NCBI GenBank assembly: GCA_963703235.1
Contig: OY969802.1
Coordinates: 1,984,001-2,048,000, forward strand
From: VRUE01 sp963703235
GTDB lineage: Bacteria > Actinomycetota > Thermoleophilia > Solirubrobacterales > 70-9
DNA length: 64,000 nt
Direction: 5' to 3'
Shown: piece by piece, positions 58,520-64,000 of the stretch
Position numbering within the stretch: the first letter of the stretch is position 1
How the letters are laid out: every line of letters begins with the position of its first letter
Position numbers and translations under genes: made by a program
The notes under the pieces: model-generated
Database searches by the model: none
Told to the model about the DNA's origin: nothing
What the model saw: the letters and a program-made list of their open reading frames with translations, nothing else

Positions 58520-60949
58520 TTAGACGTCAAGGAACTTGACCTCTTTGGCGTTGGACTCGATGAAGTTGCGGCGCGGCTCGACCTGGTCGCCCATCAGCAT
58601 CGAGAAGATCTGGTCGGCGGCGGTCGCGTCGTCGAGGGTGACTCGGGCCAGGGTCCGCGTCGCCGGGTCCATCGTCGTCTCCCGCAGCTGGTCGGCATTC
58701 ATCTCGCCGAGCCCCTTGAACCGGGTCAGCTGGACGCCGTGGCGAGCCAGCTCGAGCACGGCTCCGCGTAGGGCCTGGAACGAGAGCGCTTCGCCGCTGC
58801 GCCCGCCGAAGCGAACTTCGAACGGCGGCCGTCCGACCTGCTTCAGCAGCGCCGCGTGAACCTCGGCGAACTTGCGGTAGTCGTGGTGCTCGAAGAGCTC
58901 GCGCGGAAGCCGATGGGTACGCGCCAAGCCGCTCTTGCGTTCGATCGCCTTCACCGTCAGCCCGGCGTCGGAGTCCTCGACGATCTCGGTCTCATACGGC
59001 TCGCCCTCCGCGGCCTCGCTGCCGAGCACCTCGAGGGCGCCGGCGAGCGTCGCCACCTCTTCGTCGAGCAGGCTCGACTCCTCCAGGAAGCGCACCGCCT
59101 CGTGGCCGAACTCCGCCTGCAACGAGGAGCCCCACCCCTCGTACTCTTTGGCGCGGCGGGTGTAGCCCTGCCAGCGACTCTTCGAGAGCTTCGTCGACTT
59201 GCCGTCCACGTCGATCACCTCGATCTGCTCGAGCTTGTCGCGCAGCAGCAGCTCCTCCAGTTCGGACTCGCGCTCCAAGTAGGTCTCCTGGTTGCCTTGT
59301 TTGACCCGGTAGAGAGGCGGTTTGGCGATGTAGACGTAGCCGGCGTCGATCAGCTCCGGCATCTGCCGGTAGAGGAAGGTGAGGACCAGGGTGCGGATGT
59401 GGGCGCCGTCGACGTCGGCGTCGGTCGCCATCACGATTTTGTGGTAGCGGGCGTCCTCGAGGTTGAACTCGTCGTGGACGCCGGTGCCGATCGCCGTGAT
59501 CAGCGCCTGCACCTCGTTGTTGGCGAGCACCTTGTCGATGCGGTTCTTCTCGACGTTGATGATCTTGCCGCGCAGCGGCAGCACCGCCTGGGTCGAGCGG
59601 TCGCGCGCCTGCTTCGCGGAGCCGCCGGCGGAGTCGCCCTCGACCACGAAGATCTCCGCGTCGCGCGGGTCCTTGACCGTGCAATCGGCCAGCTTGCCGG
59701 GCAGGGTCGAGTTCTCCAGCGCCGACTTGCGGCGGGTCAGGTCGCGGGCTTTGCGAGCGGCGTCGCGGGCACGGGAGGCGTCGATCGTCTTGCTGATGAT
59801 CCGCCTTGCGTCGCCGGGGTTCTCCTCGAGGAACTCGGCCAGCTTGCGGTTGACGGTCTCCTCGACCAGGCCGCGGATCGGCGGGTTGCCGAGTTTGGTC
59901 TTGGTCTGGCCCTCGAACTGAGGGTCGTGCAGCTTGACCGAGATCACCGCGGTCAGCCCCTCGCGCACGTCCTCGCCGGCAAGGTTGCCGTCCTTCTCCT
60001 TCAGCAGGCCCTTGGAGCGGGCGTAGGCGTTGAGGGTGCGGGTGAGCGCGGCGCGGAAGCCGGAGAGGTGGGAGCCGCCCTCGTGGGTGTTGATGTTGTT
60101 GGCGAAGCTGAAGATCGACTCCTGGTAGGAGGAGTTCCACTGCATCGCCACCTCGACCTGGCCCTCCTCCTCGTCCCCCTCGAAGTAGACCGTCTTGCGA
60201 TGAAGGGTGTCCTTGTTCTCGTTGAGGTGGCGGACGAAGTCCTCGATCCCGCCCTCGTACTGGAAGCTGACGCTGTTGGTCTGACCGCGCTCGTCGACCA
60301 ACTCGATCTTCAGACCGCGGGTGAGGAACGCCGTCTCCCGCAGCCGCTCGGCGAGCGTCTGGAAGTCGAACTCGACCTCTTCGAAGACCTCCGGGTCTGG
60401 CTGGAAGGTCAGGGTCGTGCCGGTCGCTTTCGTCGGCTCCCGCTTCTGCAGCGGCCCCTGCGGCTTGCCGCGCTCGTAGTCCTGGCACCAGAGGTGGCCG
60501 TCGCGGCTGATCTCGAGCTGGAGTCGCTCGGACAACGCGTTGACGACCGAGACGCCGACGCCGTGCAGGCCGCCGGAGACTTTGTAGCCGCCGCCGTCGC
60601 CGAACTTGCCGCCGGCGTGCAGCGTGGTGAGGACCACCTCGGCCGCCGGGCGCTTCTCCTTCTTCAGTTCTTCGACCGGAATGCCGCGACCGTCGTCGGC
60701 GACCGTGCAGCTGTCGTCGGGGTGCAGGACGACGCGAACTTCGCCGCAGTGACCGGCGATCGCCTCGTCGACCGAGTTGTCGACGACCTCGTAGACGAGG
60801 TGGTGGAGGCCGCGCGGACCGGTCGAGCCGATGTACATGCCGGGCCGCTTGCGGACCGCCTCCAGCCCCTCGAGGACAGTGATGTCCTTGGCCCCATAGG
60901 AGTCCGAGCCGCCCTGCGCCTTGCCGGCAGTCTTGTTCGTCTTAGGCAA
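58520..60949 (-). CDS. gyrB: DNA gyrase subunit B, long form
   Basis: This 809-residue protein starts at TTG 60949 with GGAAGGGA upstream. GHKL ATPase: EVVDNSVDEAIAGHC, DDGRGIPVEELKK, GGLHGVGVSVVNALS. TOPRIM: VEGDSAGGSAKQARDRSTQA, then ATDADVDGAHIRTL. Between AKPPLYRVKQGNQETYLERE and RFKGLGEMNADQL it has an insert of about 170 residues like that of E. coli GyrB. Most actinobacterial GyrB (about 650-690 residues) lack it. Cotranscribed with gyrA. Confidence 0.95.
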   Translation of the reverse strand: MPKTNKTAGKAQGGSDSYGAKDITVLEGLEAVRKRPGMYIGSTGPRGLHHLVYEVVDNSVDEAIAGHCGEVRVVLHPDDSCTVADDGRGIPVEELKKEKRPAAEVVLTTLHAGGKFGDGGGYKVSGGLHGVGVSVVNALSERLQLEISRDGHLWCQDYERGKPQGPLQKREPTKATGTTLTFQPDPEVFEEVEFDFQTLAERLRETAFLTRGLKIELVDERGQTNSVSFQYEGGIEDFVRHLNENKDTLHRKTVYFEGDEEEGQVEVAMQWNSSYQESIFSFANNINTHEGGSHLSGFRAALTRTLNAYARSKGLLKEKDGNLAGEDVREGLTAVISVKLHDPQFEGQTKTKLGNPPIRGLVEETVNRKLAEFLEENPGDARRIISKTIDASRARDAARKARDLTRRKSALENSTLPGKLADCTVKDPRDAEIFVVEGDSAGGSAKQARDRSTQAVLPLRGKIINVEKNRIDKVLANNEVQALITAIGTGVHDEFNLEDARYHKIVMATDADVDGAHIRTLVLTFLYRQMPELIDAGYVYIAKPPLYRVKQGNQETYLERESELEELLLRDKLEQIEVIDVDGKSTKLSKSRWQGYTRRAKEYEGWGSSLQAEFGHEAVRFLEESSLLDEEVATLAGALEVLGSEAAEGEPYETEIVEDSDAGLTVKAIERKSGLARTHRLPRELFEHHDYRKFAEVHAALLKQVGRPPFEVRFGGRSGEALSFQALRGAVLELARHGVQLTRFKGLGEMNADQLRETTMDPATRTLARVTLDDATAADQIFSMLMGDQVEPRRNFIESNAKEVKFLDV

Positions 60950-60968
60950 TTAGTCCCTTCCGGATCTC

Positions 60969-61014
60969 AGAGAAAACCCCGACCGTACGGCGACATCGCT
61001 GCGCCGGGTCGGGG
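60969..61014 (-). terminator. Rho-independent terminator/attenuator just upstream of gyrB
   Basis: On the minus strand CCCCGACC (61014-61007), a 22-base loop with an inner CGGCG/CGCCG stem, GGTCGGGG (60984-60977), then TTTTCTCT. It ends only 20 bases before the gyrB start. It is either the end of the recF-DUF721 operon or an attenuator in the gyrB leader. Confidence 0.75.
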
Positions 61015-61112
61015 CAGAAACGCGAGTTGACATAAGGATACCAGTTACGCCCCTTCGAAAGCACCCTGCCAGACCGAAAAAGTCCTGCAAATCGCGTAAA
61101 ACGTGGCAGGGC
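61015..61112 (-). promoter_or_regulatory. gyrB upstream region
   Basis: This gap holds TATCCT and TTATGT hexamers on the minus strand (around 61035-61047) that could be -10 sites for gyrBA. No convincing -35 is visible. No gene is seen. Confidence 0.3.
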
Positions 61113-61412
61113 TCAATCATCTTTGCTCCGGAACCGCAAACTCTGCGGCGCCTGCTCCCCCAACCGCTCGCGCAGGCGGGCGAGCAGCTGCTCCTGCATC
61201 AGGTCCAGCTCCTGCGCCCAGACCGGGTCCGAGCAGACGATGAGCAGGGTCCCGTCGCGTTCGGAGACAGGTTCGGCGACGGCGGCGACCCGCTCGCCGA
61301 CGGTCTCCGCCCAGACGGCCTGCGTCGCCGCCAGGCGGGTCTTCGGAGCCGCCAGGTCGAGGGCTGCCCGGAAGGCGCTCGTCGCCGGGCGGGGGTCGGC
61401 GCGGCGACTCAT
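61113..61412 (-). CDS. DUF721 (DciA-like) protein
   Basis: This 99-residue protein starts at ATG 61412, overlapping the recF stop (ATGA). The family pattern AVWAETVGERVAAVAEPVSE followed by LLIVCSDPVWAQELDLMQEQ is clear. DciA-type DUF721 proteins load the replicative helicase DnaB in bacteria without DnaC. The recF-to-gyrB position is standard in actinobacteria. Confidence 0.9.
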   Translation of the reverse strand: MSRRADPRPATSAFRAALDLAAPKTRLAATQAVWAETVGERVAAVAEPVSERDGTLLIVCSDPVWAQELDLMQEQLLARLRERLGEQAPQSLRFRSKDD

Positions 61413-62494
61413 GCGGCGATCGCCTCGGGAGTGACGAGCGGCATCCGCACCAGGCGCTCTCTCGCCCGCGCTGGCACCGACTCCTCGGCGGCGGCCGTGA
61501 TCAGGGCCTGGCCGTCGTCGCCGATCCGGTCGACCAAGCGCTCGCGGCGCTCCGGGTCCAGCTCGCTCATCACGTCGTCGAGGAGCAGCAGCGGCGCAGG
61601 GCGACCGGCGGCGCGCAATGCCTCGCGCTCGGCGAACAGCAGGGCCAAGAGGGCGGTGCGCTGCTGGCCCTGCGAGCCGTAGCGGCGCAGGGCGCGCCCG
61701 TCCATCGCCACCTTCAGCTCATCCAGGTGCGGGCCCCAAGAGGTGCGACCGAGGCGCAGGTCCGCCGCCCGGCGCTCGGCCAGGCCGGCACGGATCTCCT
61801 CGGCGGCGCCCGTGGCCCGCGGCGCGTACTCGAGCGACGCCCCCTTCTCCAGGCCGAGATCGGCGGCGGCCTGAGCGAAGGGGCCGGCCAGCTCAGCGGC
61901 GGCCTCGGCGCGGGCCGCGACGAGCTCGGCGGCGGCCTCGGCCAGAGTGGCGTCCCAAGCGTCCAGGTCGCCGCCTCGGCCGGCGGCGAGGCGGGTCAGC
62001 AGCGCGTTGCGCTGCGCCAGCGCCTGGCCGTAGCGCTGTCGCAGCTGCTCCCGCGAAGGCCAGCGGGCGGCGACGTAGCGGTCGAGGTGGGCGCGGCGCT
62101 CGCCGGGCGGGCCCTTGATCAGCGCCAACCTGTCTGGGGAGAAGACCGCCACAGGCGGTCGGCTGTGGGCCAGGGCGGAAGGGTTTGCCGCGCTTCCGTC
62201 GAGCAGGTGGCGTCGGCCTTCGCTGCGGCTGACGGATGCGAGGAACCGGTGCTCGATCCCGTCGTCGTCGCGGACGCGGGCCTCGGCGCGGGCGAACTGG
62301 CCGCCGAAGGGGATCAGCTCACGCCGGTCGGAGGTGCGAAAGGAGCGGCCGGTGAGGGCGAAGTAGAGCGCCTCCAGGAGATTCGTCTTGCCGGCGCCGT
62401 TGGGGCCGACAAGACTGACGATCCCCAGCTCGAGCTCGAGCTGGGCGTCGACCAGACTCCGCAGCGGCCTCGCTTCGACGGCGGCGATCCGCAT
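61409..62494 (-). CDS. recF: DNA replication/repair protein RecF
   Basis: This 361-residue protein starts at ATG 62494. Walker A GPNGAGKTN (about residues 30-38), ABC signature-like YGSQGQQRTALLALLFAERE and Walker B LLLLDDVMSELDPERRERL. RecF binds gapped DNA and helps RecOR load RecA. It lies 9 bases after dnaN and is coupled to the DUF721 gene. Confidence 0.95.
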   Translation of the reverse strand: MRIAAVEARPLRSLVDAQLELELGIVSLVGPNGAGKTNLLEALYFALTGRSFRTSDRRELIPFGGQFARAEARVRDDDGIEHRFLASVSRSEGRRHLLDGSAANPSALAHSRPPVAVFSPDRLALIKGPPGERRAHLDRYVAARWPSREQLRQRYGQALAQRNALLTRLAAGRGGDLDAWDATLAEAAAELVAARAEAAAELAGPFAQAAADLGLEKGASLEYAPRATGAAEEIRAGLAERRAADLRLGRTSWGPHLDELKVAMDGRALRRYGSQGQQRTALLALLFAEREALRAAGRPAPLLLLDDVMSELDPERRERLVDRIGDDGQALITAAAEESVPARARERLVRMPLVTPEAIAA

Positions 62495-62503
62495 CGACCG
62501 TGC

Positions 62504-63610
62504 CTAGACGTTGAGGCGGATCGGCATCACCAGGTAGCGGAAGTCTTCGTTGTCGACCGGCTGCAGCAGGCCCGGGCGAAGCGGCGAGATCAGCCGCAGC
62601 ATCACCTCGTCCCCGGCGACGCTTTCGATCCCCTCGCGGAGGAACTCCGGGTTGAAGCCGATCTCCAGCGGCTCGCCCTCGAAGGCGGCGGGCATCGTCT
62701 CTTCGGCGTCACCGACGTCCGGCGTCGAGGCCGAGACCTTCAGCTCGCCGCTGGAGAAGGAGAGCCGCAGCGGCGCGTTGCGCTGGGCGAGCTGGCTGAC
62801 CCGGCGCGTCACCTCGAGGAATTCGGGTCGCGGCAGGCGCACGTCGTGCTCGTAGGACTCCGGCAGGAGCTGTCGAAAGTTGGGGAACTGCCCGTCGATC
62901 AACCTCGTGCTGAGGAGGATCGCCCCTGCGCCGAAGACGGCCTGGTTGGGAAGCAGGCTGACCGCCACCTCGTCGATCTCCTCGGCGCCGACGATCCGCC
63001 CCAGCTCGCGCAGGGCGCGAGCTGGGATGTTCGCCTCCAGCTCGCCGCCGATGCCTTTCTCCAGGTCGGTCCGCTTCACCGCCAGCCGGTAGGAGTCGGT
63101 GGCGACCATCGTCATCTCCTCGCCGGCGGCGCTGACCAGGACCCCGGTCAGGACCGGGCGCATGTCGTCGCGGGACGCCGCCGGCGCCACCAGCTCGACC
63201 GTCTCCGCCAGGGCGACCGCCGGGATCTTCAACGGCTCCTCGCCCTGATCGGGGAGCTTGGGAAAGTCCTCGGCAGGGAGCACCCGCAGGTGGAAGCTCG
63301 AGCTGCCGCTGCGGATCTCGACATCGCGCTCGGTCTCGCGCGCCTCGATCTCGACACCGGCGTCGCCGAGCGAGCGTGCCAGCTCGGCGAGCAGGCGACC
63401 GGGGAGGAGAACCGCGCCCTGACTCTCGACCTGCGCCTCCATCGTGGTCCGCAGCCCCACCTCGCCGTCGGTCGCCGCCAGCTCGACGCCGGCCTCCGAC
63501 GCGGTAACGAGGATTCCCGACAGAGCCTGGGTTGCGGCGCGGGTCGATACAGCTCGTGAGACGAGCGAGAGCTTGGTGACGAGTTCGTCTCGGTTGGTCG
63601 ACAGCTTCAA
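62504..63610 (-). CDS. dnaN: DNA polymerase III beta sliding clamp
   Basis: About 368 residues. TTG 63610 gives the family start (MKLSTNRDELVTKLSLVSRA) with AAGGGA 8 bases upstream; an in-frame ATG at 63664 lies within the origin spacer. Family motifs: LPAEDFPKLPD, RPVLTGVLV, VATDSYRLAVKR and the C-terminal YLVMPIRLNV. It forms the ring that tethers the polymerase. Confidence 0.95.
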   Translation of the reverse strand: MKLSTNRDELVTKLSLVSRAVSTRAATQALSGILVTASEAGVELAATDGEVGLRTTMEAQVESQGAVLLPGRLLAELARSLGDAGVEIEARETERDVEIRSGSSSFHLRVLPAEDFPKLPDQGEEPLKIPAVALAETVELVAPAASRDDMRPVLTGVLVSAAGEEMTMVATDSYRLAVKRTDLEKGIGGELEANIPARALRELGRIVGAEEIDEVAVSLLPNQAVFGAGAILLSTRLIDGQFPNFRQLLPESYEHDVRLPRPEFLEVTRRVSQLAQRNAPLRLSFSSGELKVSASTPDVGDAEETMPAAFEGEPLEIGFNPEFLREGIESVAGDEVMLRLISPLRPGLLQPVDNEDFRYLVMPIRLNV

Positions 63611-63744
63611 GTGTTCAATCCCTTTTCGAGTTGGATTAGCGGTTGTGGAAACAGTGGTTTCCATGGATATTCGGCGTGGTCATGGGATTTGCGGCCTGTG
63701 GAGACGACTGTGGAAGTGCTTGATTCTTACAGCGGCGTCGGCTG
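63611..63744. other. Candidate replication origin (oriC) with degenerate DnaA boxes
   Basis: The dnaA-dnaN spacer holds TGTGGA-cored words at 63644-63652, 63697-63705 and 63709-63717, with a fourth at 63778-63786 inside dnaA. Complemented, they are GTTTCCACA, GTCTCCACA and ACTTCCACA (7, 7 and 6 of 9 matches to TTATCCACA) and CAATCCACA (7 of 9). The place matches known actinobacterial origins, but the spacer is short (134 bases). Confidence 0.55.
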
Positions 63745-64000
63745 TCAGCGCCGCTCCGGCAAAGGGCTGTGGATTGCCGAGCGCAGCTCTGCGGCGCGCT
63801 GTGCAAAGTCGGGGTCTGCGGCGATGGCGGCGGCGGCGCGCCGTAGCGAGTTGAGCACGGTGGAGTGATCGCGGCCGCCGTAGAGGCGGCCGATCTGGGG
63901 CAGGGAGAGGTCGGTCAGCTCGCGGGTCAGGAGAATCGCCAGCTGCCGGGCCCGTAGCGCCGTGGCGGTGCGGCTGGAGACGAGGTCGGCGCGGGAGACG
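63745..64000 (-). CDS. dnaA: Chromosomal replication initiator DnaA, C-terminal part (5' portion beyond the window)
   Basis: Reading the minus strand from the edge gives VSRADLVSSRTATALRARQL, AILLTRELTDLSLPQIGRLY and GGRDHSTVLNSLRRAAAAIA before a TGA at 63745. This is the DnaA domain IV DNA-binding signature (GRDHSTV). The remainder lies to the right of the window. DnaA opens the origin and autoregulates its promoter. Confidence 0.93.
   Translation of the reverse strand, partial: VSRADLVSSRTATALRARQLAILLTRELTDLSLPQIGRLYGGRDHSTVLNSLRRAAAAIAADPDFAQRAAELRSAIHSPLPERR

Overview
The window comes from a very GC-rich actinobacterium, most likely of class Thermoleophilia (Solirubrobacterales-like). 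This is inferred from the GC-rich codon use, the very large secreted beta-propeller proteins, a short collagen-like secreted protein, a swarm of TetR regulators, and the FHA / PP2C / RodA / PBP / PASTA-kinase operon. The right edge is the replication-origin neighbourhood: reading leftward on the minus strand the order is dnaA (cut by the edge), dnaN, recF, a DUF721/DciA-like gene, gyrB and gyrA. Degenerate DnaA boxes lie between dnaA and dnaN. gyrA carries an intein of 419 residues placed directly after the catalytic tyrosine.

Layout. Positions 1-11300 (minus strand) hold a translationally coupled run of giant secreted proteins in an A-B-A' order, in which A and A' are near-identical paralogues, plus a collagen-like protein. 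Positions 11.5-22.2 kb are accessory: a RelBE-like toxin-antitoxin pair, a nucleotidyltransferase with a small partner, a FitAB/VapBC pair apparently inserted into the 3' end of a TetR gene, two AAA-type ATPases (DUF4143 and DUF234 types), and six TetR genes, one of them a fusion of two complete TetR proteins. Positions 22.2-24.8 kb hold metabolic genes (enoyl-CoA hydratase, metF, a DUF3105 protein). Positions 24.9-38.4 kb are a surface-polysaccharide region: acyltransferases, an initiating sugar transferase, glycosyltransferases, a flippase, an O-antigen ligase/polymerase, a LytR_C protein, a CapD/WbpM-type dehydratase, DedA and UppP. Then come purM coupled to a Ser/Thr kinase, a DUF262-DUF1524 (GmrSD-like) restriction protein, and the cell-wall/phospho-signalling operon (kinase, fhaA, fhaB, PP2C phosphatase, rodA, pbpA, pknB, ddl) at 43.0-52.1 kb. 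A CARDB protein, pheA and an HNH protein precede the gyrase/origin block.

The most unusual structure is a palindromic element of about 115-125 bp present twice, in opposite orientations, inside the O-antigen ligase gene (about 32070-32185 and 33068-33191). Both copies are read through in frame, and the element is open in both orientations. This resembles the behaviour of Rickettsia palindromic elements. Other long inverted repeats with locus-specific arms lie between genes at 24769-24870, 26392-26502 and 53185-53320. A second recurring theme is leaderless transcription: at least ten genes have a TANNNT hexamer 6-7 bases before the start codon. No tRNA, rRNA, CRISPR array, transposase or integrase was recognised, and no gene-free stretch exceeds 300 bases.
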